Origin: Lasioglossum baleicum
Lineage: Eukaryota; Arthropoda; Insecta; Hymenoptera; Halictidae
Direction of reading: 5' to 3'
NCBI RefSeq assembly: GCF_051020765.1
Contig: NC_134932.1
Coordinates: 5,952,001-6,016,000 of the forward strand
DNA: 64,000 nucleotides
In this document: positions 36,119 through 49,900 of the stretch, piece by piece
How the letters are laid out: every line of letters begins with the position of its first letter
Position numbering within the stretch: position 1 is the first letter of the stretch
Notes under the pieces: model-generated
Seen by the model: only the letters and a program-made list of their open reading frames with translations
Databases searched by the model: none
Told to the model about the DNA's origin: nothing
Made by a program: the position numbers and the translations under genes

Positions 36119-39100
36119 ATGTGGACGATTCTGCTGTTTACGCTCTTCACATGGTCTTCGTCATGGGGTCAGGTGATCAACCGAGCACCGCATTTCGTGC
36201 AAGGTGGCGACATGGCCAGGTTAGCGGTGTCGGAAGGCACACCTCCTGGCGCACCTGTCTACAAGCTCCAAGGAGAGGACCCTGAAGATTCTAGGTTGCA
36301 CTACTCCATCAGTGGCGAGTATTTCACCGTGAATCGGGACACCGGCGTCGTCGTTCTGAGAAAACCGCTAGACAGGGAGACGCAAGACCTGATCGAAGTC
36401 ATCATCAGCATAACGGGTAACTATGTTGCTTTTATTGGTGTCCCGTTACGCTGTTACGCTGGAATATCAATGGGTAATCGCCGATATCTAGGCCAATAGA
36501 CAAATTCTATACACGCGTCATTTCCTAGCACACCGGTTCATGGTACGGTGGTTACTCGATTATGTCAGCCCCATTTTTACAAACTTTCGTACAATTGCTA
36601 GAAACATACCTGTGCTAAAAATATACCTTATTCTAAAAATTTGAAATAAAACTGAAACTGCGAATCTCTCATTTCTAAGATTATTGTGTTATCTAATTTG
36701 TAAATTGGTTGGCAAGAAAGTTTCGGTAACCGAATTTCTTTATTCAAGCGTTGAACTTTAACCAATGAAATATTTTCTTATTTATTCTTTTTCGCAAAAG
36801 ATCATCGAACAGAAGAGAAAATATCCTATTCATTCAAATTCATTGCCTAAATAAAAAGATTAAAATACCGAAAATGCTTTCTTGCTAACCCAATAGATCT
36901 GTTTGCAAATATCGATTTTCGAAAATTAATTTAATCTTGTTCCTCTAGTTTACAATTTTGCGTGAATCGCGAATAGGTTGTGTTTTAATTGGTACTTCCG
37001 TCAACGAGAAGTACTGGGAGAAGGAAGTGTAACGGTTCAAGTGGATTCATTTGATAGGCGGTAGTAATTGGCGATTACTTTTCCAGACGAAGGGATCGCT
37101 GGATCGGAGCCGAACACCGTGTCCCTTCGTCGTGAGATCGCCGTGCTGGATGAAAACGATAATCCACCGGTCTATCATGGCAGGCCTTATGCGGCCAGGG
37201 TGCCGGAAAGTGCTCACGTGGGTGGCCTGTTAGTTCCTCCTGGCACGATCACTATCACCGATCTCGACGGTGGCGTAAACGCGGATGTTCACGTGGAATG
37301 TGTCTCGGCGTCGCGGGACGACGATGTCTGCGATGTCTTCAACGTTTCCACGGAAAAGGTAACGCGCCGACAATATTCTGCAACACCGGACCGGTCGAAA
37401 TAACTTCTCCTTTCACGATTATTGAAATTACAAAAATATGTTGTTCATTTTATCTGTGCTCAGTTTGAATTTCGATTGTATACGGTTTAGCTGGCGGAGG
37501 GGAAGTACGACGTGCAGATTACGCTCGCGAAGCCGCTCGATTACGAGCGCAGAAATTCGTACCTGATCAATCTGCTGGCTATGGACGGTGCCAGCGACGC
37601 GACGAAGGTGCTACAAGCTAGAGCAACCGTGGCCGTCGACGTTCTCGACGTACAGGTAAGAAGTAGGTCTCGACCGTAGCCGATGTAACTGTACATCCAT
37701 CCCGATCGGCCAGTATCGGTTAACAAGATGGCACATGCTAAAGCCGGCCGGAAAATACCGCGTTACCTAGTGACTCCGTTTCCGAACAAGCGTTACTTTC
37801 ACCCCAAGACGGTGAAGCGCATCTCTGCGTTTCCTGTAACCTTATTAATCCGTGAAATCCCTCGTTAAGCAACGGTTACGCATTGCTAATTAATCGCGCG
37901 ATGCCGGACGAATAGGAGTTCGTGCTCCGGATCCACGGATCGGAGCGTGCCATTAGTTTTGGCTGATTTCACGGCAACTGGGGATAGATCCATTCAAATT
38001 CTTACGTATTCGTACATGCTTACGTAACAAGGAAAAAACCTAACAGTCGGAAAAATGTCGTTTTCAGGATCAACCACCCGTGTTCCTGAACGCGCCGTAC
38101 AGCGCAGCGCTTCCGGAGAACACGCCACCCGGTCAGACGATCCTAACTGTAAGAGCTCGTGACGGCGATACAGGGGAGCCAAGAGCCTTGCTGCTCACCC
38201 TTGAAGAGGATGTTGAAGGACACTTCGATCTAGAAGTATCGCGCGAAGGCGACATCACCGTCGGTAAACTCGTCACTGCCAACGTGTCCCTCGACAGAGA
38301 GGACCCCAGGATTTTGCAGAACGGCGGGATTTACAGCTTCCAGGTGAAAGCTACGGAGCTCATCAACAACGAAATACCAGCGGACACCGCCACCTCTATT
38401 GTTACCATTGTTGTCACTGACGTCGACGACCTTGTGCCTGTTTTCAACGAGAAATCGTTCGACGTGATGATCTCCGAGGATATTGGGGTGAACACTCCAT
38501 TGCCAGGTGAAGTATCGCATTACCGGGACAATTATTTTATTGTAGGGTAAATTGTACAATGATTGGCACCTTAAGCCAAAATCTTAGTAAAAATCTTTTT
38601 TTGTAATGTTTAAACGAGCTTAACTTGCTATTAGTATAAGCTAATACACATTTTTCTACAAAATAAAACAGTTTTTAGAGTCATAAATCGTTTATTATAA
38701 AATATATTCATTGAATAACAATCGTAAGACAAATAGTACAGTCATTGGCACATTTGGTACAGTTATTGGCACAACATGTATCAGTTATTGGCAAGGAAAA
38801 ACTGAATAGGAATTATTAACTAAATAAAGATAAATAATGGAAATAGTTTGTACTGCATGTATAATGTATAATTTACGTCTGAACTAATATCGTCAGCTTA
38901 ATATGTAGAAATAACTTAAAACTAGTGCAATGCCAGCAATAGTACAGTTTACCCTATACAGAATTTCTATAGCGACATTTGATTTGCAGGTCTCAACATG
39001 ATCGTGAGCGACGGCGACGTCGGCGAGAACGCAAAGTACACATTATCCCTGAGGGATGTGCCAGGATATCCTGGAATCAGCGAAGCCTTCGTCGTCAGCC

Positions 39101-42100
39101 CGAAGCAAGCTCAAGGTAGAGTTCCAGTTGTGATCAAGGCGAAGGACGTCGAGGTTTTGGACTATGACGTGGATGATCCTGCGAAAAGAGAGCTTGAATT
39201 CGAAGTAGTCGCACTCGTCGCCGACAAAGTGGTAATAACCCATTCTTAAATCGTGTGTTGACGCGATCATGGCATTCTTCTTCTAAATCACTTTGAACTA
39301 ACTTCCAGGTAGCCACATGCAGAGTCCACATACGTCTGCTAGACGCAAACGACCACAGCCCGAAGTTCTCTCGGATGCACTACGTATTTTTTGTCTCCGA
39401 AGACGCTAAGATAGGAACCAAACTAGGTGACGTTATCGCTACAGACGCTGACAGTGGCTCTTTCGGTGAATTGACTTACACTCTCCATGGTTTCGGAGCT
39501 GACGAGTTCAAGACAGACCCGAAAACCGGCGGAATCTTCATCGCTGGAAAGCTAGATTTCGAGACGGACAATATGTACATGCTGACGATAGAGGCCAGAG
39601 ATGGCGGCGGAAGAGTCGCCGTTGCTATCGTCACGATAGATGTGGAGGATGTGAACGACAATAAACCTGTCTTCGAGCAGTCGAAATTCTCCAGGACTGT
39701 TCGGGAAGATGCAACCAGCTTCGATCCGCAGTTGTTTGTCAGAGCTACGGATGTCGATGGTCCCACGCAGGGTAATGGGAAAGTGACGTACTCCATCAGC
39801 TCGCATAACAGCGTGACGAACGATGTCTTCAAGGTATGTGAAAAGATGAGAATAATTTTATTGATTGAATGTAAATTTTGCTGAATCGTTTGGTAGATAA
39901 ACCCAGACTCTGGCGAGGTGACAATGTCGAAGCCAGTCCGTTCAGGAGACACTGAAAGAGGAATTTACGAATTAGTGATTCGAGCCACGGACGCCGGGCG
40001 GCCGCCATTGTTCTCCGAAGCAGAGCTTCTCGTCAGGGTCGGCGTGCCCGGAAATCAGAAGCCCATATTCCGTGGAAACTACAAATCGAATCTACCAGGG
40101 CCCAACAGTTATCGAGCGAGACTGTTGGAGAACGCTTCGCCTGGAACAGAAGTGATTAGGGTGGTAGCTAACGATCCTGATGGAAGGGACAATTTGTTGC
40201 AGTATTACATCGCTTCTGGTGCTAAAGACAATTTCGTCATAAACTCTAGGTAACGACGAAAGTGTTCTACTCCTCCCGTTTGCGCAACGATTACGATATT
40301 TTATAGATTGTTCCGAAGAAAATGTCGTTGTGATGATAAACGGACTTCTATGGTTTTAGCTCTGGTGTGATTACTGTGTCTCCAGATGCTCGTCTGGATC
40401 TGGAAACTGGCGGCGAGAAATACGAAGTGATCGTTTATGCCGTAGACTCTGGCACGCCTGTCAGGGAAACTGCCACTACTACCGTCACAGTGAACATGAT
40501 CGACGTGAACAATAAACCGCCGATGTTCAACGAATCGACGTATCTCGTTTACGTGTCTGAGAGAGCTGGCATTGGTAAGATAACAATCGCTGTTAAATTA
40601 AAAGTCTTCGAGGCTCTTCTCCAGTAGCTAATTGATCACTTGAATGTTTACTATCTTTTTGTGATGACTGAGCAGGTGAGCCTGTCCTGAAGGTAGCAGC
40701 TACAGATCCCGACTCGGACGCCTATTTGGAGTACTCATTAGTGGAGCCAATCAAAGCCGTTGACAAAACAGGCGTGGCACTGAAGAACACAGCGTCCTAC
40801 GACTACAAAACTGCGTTCCGTATCAATTCTACGACTGGACTGATCACAGTCAACCGTGTCTTGGACTACCAAGTGGCAGCTGTGATCATTCTCACGGTTC
40901 AAGCGCAGGATTGGAACGCTGTGGTCAATGCCAAGACGCAGATCACGAAAGTCGAAGTGACTGTTTACATTCAAGCTTACAGCGATGACAATCCAACTTT
41001 CTCGAATACTGGCTGGTCGCCCAATAATCCGACCATCAAGATCTCTGTGCCGGAGGAACAACCGCTTGGAACGACATTGTTAATGTTGTCGGCTAAAGAA
41101 CCTACCACTGGATACCCTGTCCAGAGATTCGAGCTGGTGAGGGACGATGACGATGAGGGATACGTCAACGTTGGTGTGCAAAGCGGAAATGTTGTTCTCA
41201 GCAAGAGATTGGACTATGAAGCGCTTAATCAGAAGGTATCGTTGAGATCTGTGCATCAGAGAAATGAATATCCGGAAGACTTGTTTATTTCATACAGAGA
41301 ATTTCATGACCCCATTCTTTTCAGTTCATCCGCTTCAAGGTGCGAGCTCTAGCCAGGGACTACGAGATAACGCGGAAGATGTCCGAGGCTAACGTGATCG
41401 TCGAAGTGCAGGACAGTAATGACAACAGTCCAATCTTCACGCAAGATGACTACAAGATCTCTGTCCTCGAGTCTGCCAAGCCCTCGAAGATAGTGTTGAA
41501 CGTTAAAGCGACGGATATGGATAGTTCCGCGACTGAGGAAGAGATTAAAAGAGGATTTGGTGAAGTGAGGTACTCGATCACTGGTGAAAACGCTAACTTG
41601 TTCGAAGTGGACCCGATTAGCGGAAATATTCAGGTGAACGATTTCTTTCATGTCTTTCGTGGTCGTCTCTAAGCAAGTTAAACGATTTGTATTCGTATGC
41701 TTCTCACATCGATGAATCTTAATAGATTGCCGCCAACACGACACTGGACAGAGAGAAACAATCGGTTCTACGTTTCTATGTAGTCGCTTCCGACATGCCT
41801 CAAGGGGGTGCAGAGCAAAGGAGCACCAGAGCCTTGGTGACAATAGACGTTCTTGATGTGAACGATAACGCTCCAACGTTCGAGCAGGAGTTCTATACCG
41901 CCGTGATACCGGAAAATGCTCCGCCACGTGTCAGCGTTATCAATATCACTGCCACCGATCCTGATGAAAGCAAAGGAGGGGTGATTAACTACGAAATCAT
42001 CGATGAGGGCGAAGCGAACGGTGAGCAACTCGGTTCATTCAGACGTCATTGAAGACTTTCTAACCAAATCAACAATATTACAGTAAATTTTCTATAAACG

Positions 42101-44870
42101 CAAAGGCCTCGGGGGGATTTCTTCGCATCTATCGCATATGGGTACCTATTTTTTGAGCTTCAAAGGCCAAGCCGAACGTAGAGAAGGACAGCGCGTGTAG
42201 AGAGACCACGGCAACTGTCCGCGTCTCTTTCTTTCTGATGCGCTGTCCTTCCTTGCGTTCGAAACTCTCATCATCTATTAAACCACTAAATACAGTTGAA
42301 ATTATATCGTGTTTGGTATCATTTTGCATTAGAAAAATGCAAGGAATATATTGCTGAAAGTTCCATAAAAAAATAATGAAAAATAAAGAAGATTAAATAT
42401 TGGTGTTACATTGTGATGACGCACGGGCGTTTGAACTGTGTCGACGACTGCGACTCTCCGCGTCGCGTTAGTAGTGGTTCACACCGATATACCGAGCCGA
42501 GATTAGATTACTAAGTTCACTATCGTACAAAAATTGTCGCATCTATAGAACATTTACTGTACTTTATTCCCCGAATGATTTATATTTTACAAGTAGCCAG
42601 CAACAACATCAACTTATTATATTTTGCAGGCTTGTTCAGAATAAATCATACAACGGGAGAGATTTTCTCTGCCAAGGCGTTAACGGGAAAAGGAAGAGCA
42701 GAGCCCTACCTTATGCGAATAGGAGCTCAAGATGGCGGCGAGCCAGAGTTGTACAGCGACGTAATTCTGATCTTGTACATCGGCGACGTGGTCAGCAACG
42801 ACGGTGTTCCTTTATTCATCAGACCAACTTTAGAAGAAGTGGCTCACGTAGCCGAGAACTCGACGATCGGCAGTCCAGTGTTCCAGGTGGTAGCGTCAGA
42901 TCCGGACGATCCTAATCTCCCGAACGGTAAAATCACCTTTAAGTTCTTGGAAGACGGGAAGTTCGGCAAGGATGCCAGCGCCTTCAGAATAAACAGCGAT
43001 ACTGGTTTGATAACCACGAGAAAATTGCTTGATCGCGAACAGAAAGATAGTTACACGTTAATTTTGGTGGCTCAGGATCTAGGTAATCCTCCTCAGCAGG
43101 CAACTAGGGTGCTGCAGGTGATCGTGAACGACATAGACGACCATAAGCCTCATTTCAAGAGGACGCTGGATAGTCCTCCGATAGAACTAACGATCTTCGA
43201 GGAGAAACCAGTGGGGACGAAAGTAGGATTGATAGAAGCCATCGATGAAGATATCGGTGATAACGGGAAGATCGACTACGCGATCGTATACGGAAACGAA
43301 GCTGGTCTCTTCGTCGTGGAGCGTCTCGAAAACAACTCAGCTGTGATTAAATCCAACGGTCGTCTAGATCGAGAGTCTATCGATCGCCACTTGCTGACAG
43401 TGAAGTGTTTCCCGTATTCCACGAAGAAGTCCGACATCATCCCGAAACCATACAATCGGCAAGATCCCTCGGAGAGGCAAGTTCTAATCAAAGTCCTCGA
43501 CATCGACGACAACAAGCCCACGTTCAAGAAGCAGAACATCACATTGGGTGTTCGGTTAAACGTTCCAATTGATACTAGTCTGATCACGTTGGAGGCCTTC
43601 GATGCAGATTCTGACGCCCTACCGATCAGATACAGCATGAGCAAAGCGTCCTTCGCATCTCTCGTTGATCCCTCCATGTCCAAGCGAGAGATTCCCTCTC
43701 AGCTGTCCTTGAATCTTCAGACTGGCGAGCTAAGAACAACTGGATCCATGTCCAGCTACGCGGACGGCTACATGGAGATCATAGTCTCTGCCAACAATTC
43801 TGTCACACCTGGAAGAGAGACGAATATGACATTGAGGATCTTCTTACTTCGTGACAGGGATATGTTAAAGTTTGTTTTCTCGAAACCACCAGTGGAGGTC
43901 AGGAAGACCCTGGAGGACTTTGAGAAGGCTGTGCAACAGGCTCTGTCACTGCCTATCAGCGTCAACGTTTATGACACTCAGTTCTACTCGAAGGAGGATA
44001 ATTCGTTGGACTTCTCTTCGACCAGCTCCTGCTTCCAGATGGTCGGCAAGGAAGCGTACGACCTGGATGAAATGAAGGCGCTCCTTACGGATCCTAGGAA
44101 CGAGGAGCTGAAAAAGGTTTACAGGGCTTATCATGTTGAGAAGGTGCAACATTGCGCTGCGTTGGTGGCTCGTGCTGATGCCTCGATGACCCAGATGTGG
44201 GTCCTGGCGATCGCTGTGCTTGTTGGCGTTGCTACAGTCATTTCGAGCTGCACTCTTTGCTGCATGCATGCCAAGTGAGTGTCTCTTGTCACGGACTGGC
44301 AATTTTAAACGACAACATTCTTGAGAACTTCGAATCTCTGTACAGCTTGTTTGTGTGTAGAACCTCCTTCAATGAACATTCTGAACAGTGATGCAGGAAA
44401 TGAATGTATAACAAGTGTATTTTCGTATATTTTGTAACTCGTAGGACACGTCCTGGAGTCTTTTTGTCCGGTAAGATTGTTTCGGTACATTCCCGCCAAT
44501 GTAACTGCCTCAGGGCTCTGCTATCTCATTATAGATACGTTACTGTTTGTTGCGCATTTCTGGCACCACTGATTCTGAAGTCACTTGGTTTTAAAGCACT
44601 ATTATTATGATGATTCCAAGAGCTTTCTTCAATGAGAATGCTTTTTGGTTTGGTTGCAGGTACAAACGTCAAGTGAAGCACGCGAGGTTACGAGACCAGC
44701 CCCGTCCGCCATTGAGTTATGTTTCTTCCGGTCCCGGAATGGTCAGCGCTGCGTCCCACACTACACTTGGACCAGGGACCATGGTTTCACTGGGTCCTCA
44801 TGAAAGCCCTTACGAGTGGGGCGCAGACACAACTCTGTACCACCCTAGCACACTTGAATCAAGAACATGA
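36119..44870 (+). CDS. Cad74A: Non-classical cadherin, Cad74A-like
   Basis: Thirteen coding exons join in phase: 36119-36416, 37087-37358, 37491-37655, 38068-38506, 38990-39231, 39309-39833, 39897-40249, 40360-40574, 40676-41235, 41325-41633, 41726-42020, 42630-44274, 44660-44870. The total is 5529 nt, 1842 aa. A signal peptide covers residues 1-18. About 13 cadherin linkers of the LDxNDNxPxF type follow (for example LDENDNPPV, EDVNDNKPVF, LDVNDNAPTF, LDIDDNKPTF), so there are roughly 13-14 extracellular cadherin repeats with DRE and DxD calcium sites. A single membrane helix (WVLAIAVLVGVATVISSC) lies near residue 1750, with a tail of about 75 residues lacking an obvious beta-catenin-binding region. 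Such cadherins mediate calcium-dependent epithelial contacts. Drosophila Cad74A is about this length. ATG 36119 is chosen because an acceptor (36111-36112) directly precedes it and a signal peptide follows. Cad87A is the alternative; neighbourhood to tap favours Cad74A. Confidence 0.93.
38545..38954. mobile_element. TA-flanked MITE filling a cadherin intron
   Basis: This 410-bp element begins GGGTAAATTGTAC and ends with the inverted GTACAGTTTACCC, bounded by TA (38543-38544 and 38955-38956), as for Tc1/mariner-type insertions. Inside, GTCATTGGCAC, GTTATTGGCAC and AGTTATTGGCA repeat at short intervals. It occupies most of the 483-bp intron between cadherin exons 4 and 5. It has no coding capacity. 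Confidence 0.75.
42183..42255. repeat. Hairpin-forming inverted repeat in a cadherin intron
   Basis: AAGGACAGCGC near 42184 pairs with GCGCTGTCCTT near 42240, and AGAGAC pairs with GTCTCT inside it. The pair sits within intron 11 (42021-42629). It could be a remnant of a small fold-back element. No conserved microRNA sequence was recognised. Confidence 0.55.
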
Positions 44871-45705
44871 AAGAAGACGCTTACCTCAGGTTGCGATTTG
44901 GGAAACTGTGAAGAATTTATCTCGTATTCAACTGTATGGAACTTTGGACCGCTGTTTTATGCAGTTGTGTCTCCTCCCTTGGAGAATATAGTAGACGATG
45001 AAGTTTCATAAACGGTGCATTAGTTGAATATTATCGCAGAAACGTTGAGAATGATTGATCTCAGTGCTGTCATTTATTTATCGGTACTCAATAGAGTACT
45101 GCAACCACATGAAAATCAAAGGAAAGTCTAGCGACGTGTTAATGCGACGATTTTTATCGATTATTTAACCGGAGCGCGTCTTTTAGAGATGCCGGATGGT
45201 TATTTTATATTGTCATGATTTCGAACATGTTTGATATTCACAGTGCTATGCTAGGAGCTTGTACAGATCCTATGAATGGAATCGAAAGACTATGCCATTG
45301 AAACCGGTGAGATTTACTGTTAGGGAAAACGGAGATTCGTACTGTTGCGTTTGATAGGAGCTGTTGGACTGCGCTTGCGAGTCAGTGAAGACGAGAGGAT
45401 CGTAAATACGTCGTCCATAAATTGTATTATAGCTGTTCGAGAATGAGAATTGAATAGTATCGTGGAAGAAGTCACGAGATCGAATCGTGCAACGAAGTCG
45501 ACGAATGGTGCTATAACGTAAGATTGCAATGTTCGTGCCAAAATACGGCGACACGTGTAACACGCGACGACGGCATTTCTTAGTTTAAATCAGCTCGCGT
45601 GAATTGTATATTTCTTAGACCGTACTCGAAAGTTACTAATACTGATCGCGACATATCGTAGAAATGCGGGCGTTTTCTTGTAATATACTTAATGTCTAAG
45701 GGCGA

Positions 45706-45711
45706 AATAAA
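45706..45711 (+). terminator. Candidate poly(A) signal of the cadherin
   Basis: AATAAA is followed by TGTAC and a T-rich downstream stretch. It would give a 3' UTR of about 850 bp after the stop at 44868-44870. The 3' UTR itself holds no other recognisable feature. Confidence 0.55.
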
Positions 45712-45730
45712 TCTGTACATTTCTTTGTAA

Positions 45731-46640
45731 GAAAATTGACGCTTTCTTACCTTTTATAACTCCTACTGTTTAACAAAGGCTGATATTTAACCCATTGATA
45801 TTCACAGTTGATCAATTTCTCACTTTATTCTAGTTTTTATGGAGCATACAATCTGCTACAGTAGAATAGATCAAAGTAGTATTCAATCTCGAATTTCTTT
45901 ACGGCTGTGGCATTCTATCGACATTTTCTATTTATTCGCTTTCTAGTTCCTTATATCAGATTCCTTAAAAAATGGATTACCATGGAATACATGTTCATCA
46001 AAAATGAATAATAAGAATATTGAATAATATATTTCCTAGTCTATTTTGATAGTTCGTCTAAAAATTAAAAAACCTTGGCCACATTCATTTATTAAGGAAA
46101 ACCAAGCTTATAATACGTTAATTTTTTATGATCGAGACATTTGAAAAAAGAACATGCAAGTAGCTCTCGCCGAATTATTTATTTTCCACGGGACACGGCT
46201 CTAACAGTGTACAAACGGATGACTACCGATTTTTTCCACGGTCTCGTGGCCTATTAAGCAATCTCTCGATCGTCGAATATCTTACGGATTGCACGAGCCG
46301 AGATCTTGAGAGATTCTAAACGCCCTCGACGAAAATGTCAAGGCGAGGTGGAGCACCGTGGATAATTTGATCCCGTGGAACAGTGGACTGAGAAATGGAA
46401 GAAACCCGAGGAGACCTTCAGTTGACTTCTATAATAATGAATATTTATCGCTAATTCAGATTGATCGTTGGGTACAGCAAGGAAGCAAAATATCCCTCCA
46501 GATGCATTCCATTCGAATTTCATTTCTGGTTTTATTATACAATAATTGCATGATTACATCATTCATTAATCCAGGCAAGATTAAGAAAAACACTTCGCAA
46601 GCCCACAGTTGCAAAATATTACAAAGTTTACGAAAAATCA
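45731..46640. other. Convergent intergenic spacer
   Basis: This separates the cadherin 3' end (plus strand) from the 3' end of the minus-strand membrane-protein gene. I see no gene. Just beyond, at about 46664-46716, a TCACCCTCATACGTTCCTCGG stretch resembles one at about 9688-9720. Confidence 0.45.
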
Positions 46641-46958
46641 CTTTTATTTTAAGGCAGATATTATTTTTTCACCCTCATACGTTCCTCGGAGTGGAAATTC
46701 ACCCATTTTCTTTCGTTACAACAAACTACTTTAGCATTGTTATTTTCTTTCTGTGTTATAAGATATATTTCTTTGAAATATGATATTAAAAATTAAACAT
46801 AATTTGTCGATGTAAGCTATAAATCAAGAAGTCTTAGGATCTTTAGTGCAATTATTTCCGAGGACTGTACGAGAGTTAAGACAACCATCTGAAATAAATA
46901 GCTTAATCTCGAGATTCAGTCTTTTCAGGTCCATCTTTTCCGAAAGGTTATTTTCACT

Positions 46959-49900
46959 TTAAGTTTTGGCCACAGTCTCGGCGAATCGTTTGAATCCTTC
47001 AATGGTATCGAGGTCCTTCGCAGCATCATCGCTCTTGGTCTCGTTTAAGGTTGTCGTCTCAGGCAACACAGTGGTAATTTTCTCATTTTCACTTTCCGTA
47101 GTAGTGGTGCCTACGAGTTTCAGTGCCTCGTACTCATATTTCTCAGTGCTTGCATAGTCTTCTTCGACGCTCGATTTATGATTGGGCGGCACCGTGGCTG
47201 GTTCTTTTAGATTGTTGGCATTCATCACCGACGAGTCCTTTTTCTTCACGTCGGTACCGTCAAGGACAGTTTCCTGATAACGCGACGAGGCAAAGCCGGC
47301 CGGACTTTCGTTCTCCATAAACTTCGATCGCTCCACTGCCAAGTGTTTAGCGATCGTCTCTAAAGGTGTCCACACTTTGTCTACAAACTGCTGTCGGTCT
47401 TCCGTGCCCATCGATTGCGACCGGTGAATTATGTCATGTCTGAAAAATGAAAGTTACACGGTGAATACGTCAATTTATTAATCCGGGGAGCCATATTTCT
47501 TCTGAATGCAATGCTATTTCGATTAAAAATGTACCCAAGACCTTTTTTTATAGAATCAGTAATTTTCAGTGACGGTACGTCTCCAAAATCGAATGCGCAT
47601 ATTTGCATCACATTATTACAGCCATTCCCAATATGTCTTTCCGAGAATATATTCTTTCTCCCACTTTTTAAAATCTTTTTTAATTTTTGAAGCATAAAGA
47701 GTACCTTATGAATATTGCATTTATTGATGGTTTGATAATTTTATTACTAGTGAAAAGGCCAAGAATGCTCGAGCATACGCCGTCAAATAAAAATCATAAA
47801 CTAGCTATAAAACGGTAGATAGCTTTTTTACTATCTTTTTCTTTTATGTCGTAATTACTAAGATGACATTTTTATGCATTTATGGCACGTGGCAATTTGC
47901 ATATGGCACTCGCCTTAGGGTAATGAGTCGATCTCGTGGTGATCTACGACTCATAACTAAACTAATGAATACAATAGTAGACGGCGAATAAAATATATTC
48001 GCCCATCCAACACTTGAACTATATGGTTGAAAGATAGCGACGAGATCAGTGTTCTGTGAAATAAAAATTCTTCTTCGCGCGAAGTTCCATTATCGGCGAC
48101 TTTAGGGTCGCTTCTCCGCCATTTTTACGTTCTTTACGACGCATAATTCCCGTATAACGCAGAACAGCGTTTTCCACGGTCGCGGATGAGGCAGGTATGC
48201 GTCCTGTGAAGCAACTGGGTCATCGGAAAGAATTTACGACGGACCTTTTTCCGAGCGGGTTCATACGAATTTAGTCAGTGACATTTCACGTGGTCGTCGT
48301 TAACGAGCGAAGGAACGCCGGTTTCGTTCGATTTTCAGATTTCTTTTTTTACCGAATCGACAGGCGATCGTGCAGAGTCGCTGCTCGTTCGGTGAAAGTC
48401 TGCAGGGCTTTGTCGATCTTCCTGATGATTTTGCAGATAAATCTATCGTCCCCGCGAGCGGCATTGTAAACGATTCCACGATTTACAGGCTGATACGCGA
48501 CGAGAGGTCGCCGATTTCCGAATCGGGAATAAATCCTAGGACGGTGCCGTTCTCGTAGTTATGTAACCGAAACTAGGGGAGACATCAATACCGAGGCATC
48601 CTTCGGATAGTGTGGGTGGCGTATTTGCATAATTTTAAACGTTTTGCATAAACCTCCAGACTGGAAACCCGTGGATATCATTTGCAGAATAATTTACATT
48701 CCACGATAATTTTATGTAATTTGATGTAAGTAGAAGTATCCCCCCGATAGATCGGCGTTGTCCATGTTTGTTTAACCCGTTGGCTTATGATTGCTTTCGT
48801 AACCTCGCTCGTCAGGCATAGTTAATCGTTAACAATTCACTGGAAGTAAAAGGAATTCTGTGTTCGTCGAACGGTTACGTTTACTTTGTAGATAATAAAA
48901 CGATCATATTTTATTTCTACTCGGGAGAAGAGACTCTAGAGAGACTTTGGTGTGCTTGAAAGCTTCGGGTCTCTCGCAGGACTTTACAAAGCGAGGTCTT
49001 ATAAATAATGGATCGACATAACAGACGCTTGTTTCGATCAAAGCGGATTCTGTACACTTCGAGACTTCGAAATTAAATGAATTCTGAAATCTTAACTAGC
49101 TGTTTAGAAATGAAAAATATCAATTAAATATTCCTATAGGGTGTAACACTAAATTTTGACAGAAGTTCGTTTCCAAAATTAGCATCTCCATATAAGGGCA
49201 GCACAGTGGGACCTTTCGTCCAAATCGGAGACAAAATCAAAGAACTTTCGATAGAAATGAGGTAGAGCGATGAAATTTTGTTTAAATTAAAGCTGAAACT
49301 TTGCAAAATATGCGAAAAATAGGGAGATTATGATACGAACGTTTTTTAACCTTGAGAAAATTCGTTAAACATGTAGAATATCAAGAAATCGATTTTTCAA
49401 TATCCTCAGGTCGTAGAAAAATTTTCGGACCAGATTTGAAATCAGCGTGAAAAAATCTACGGGAAATGAAGTACAGGATGTTCAAAAAAAATTTTTCCGC
49501 GCGTGGTATTGGAAAAACCACAATTTTCTTGAAATTGTGCAAGTTTAACGAATTTTCTCAAAGTTAAAAAACGTTCTTACCATAATCTCCCTATTTTTCC
49601 CATATTCTGCAAAGTTTCAGCTTTAATTTGAAAAAAATTTCATCGCTCTACCTCATTTCTATCGAAAGTTCTTTAATTTTGTCTCCGATTTGGTCGAAAG
49701 GTGGCACTGTGGGCCGTTCCCGAGCGTTGCCTAATGCTTGTCGAAATAAATTTTTCTCCGGTTACCTGGTCATTCTGTTCTTCTTTTTCGGGTACAAATT
49801 CAAATGGAATATCATCTGCTGCCTTTCCTCTTCGTCGGTCATTGGCTGGTTAGGCAACGCTAGCATTGGCTGCGGGATCGGGGCATAGAACTTCGGCCCT

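Noticed and set aside
42183..42255. Hairpin considered as a microRNA precursor
   Set aside because: The paired arms are only about 11 bp plus an inner 6 bp, and no known mature microRNA seed was recognised.
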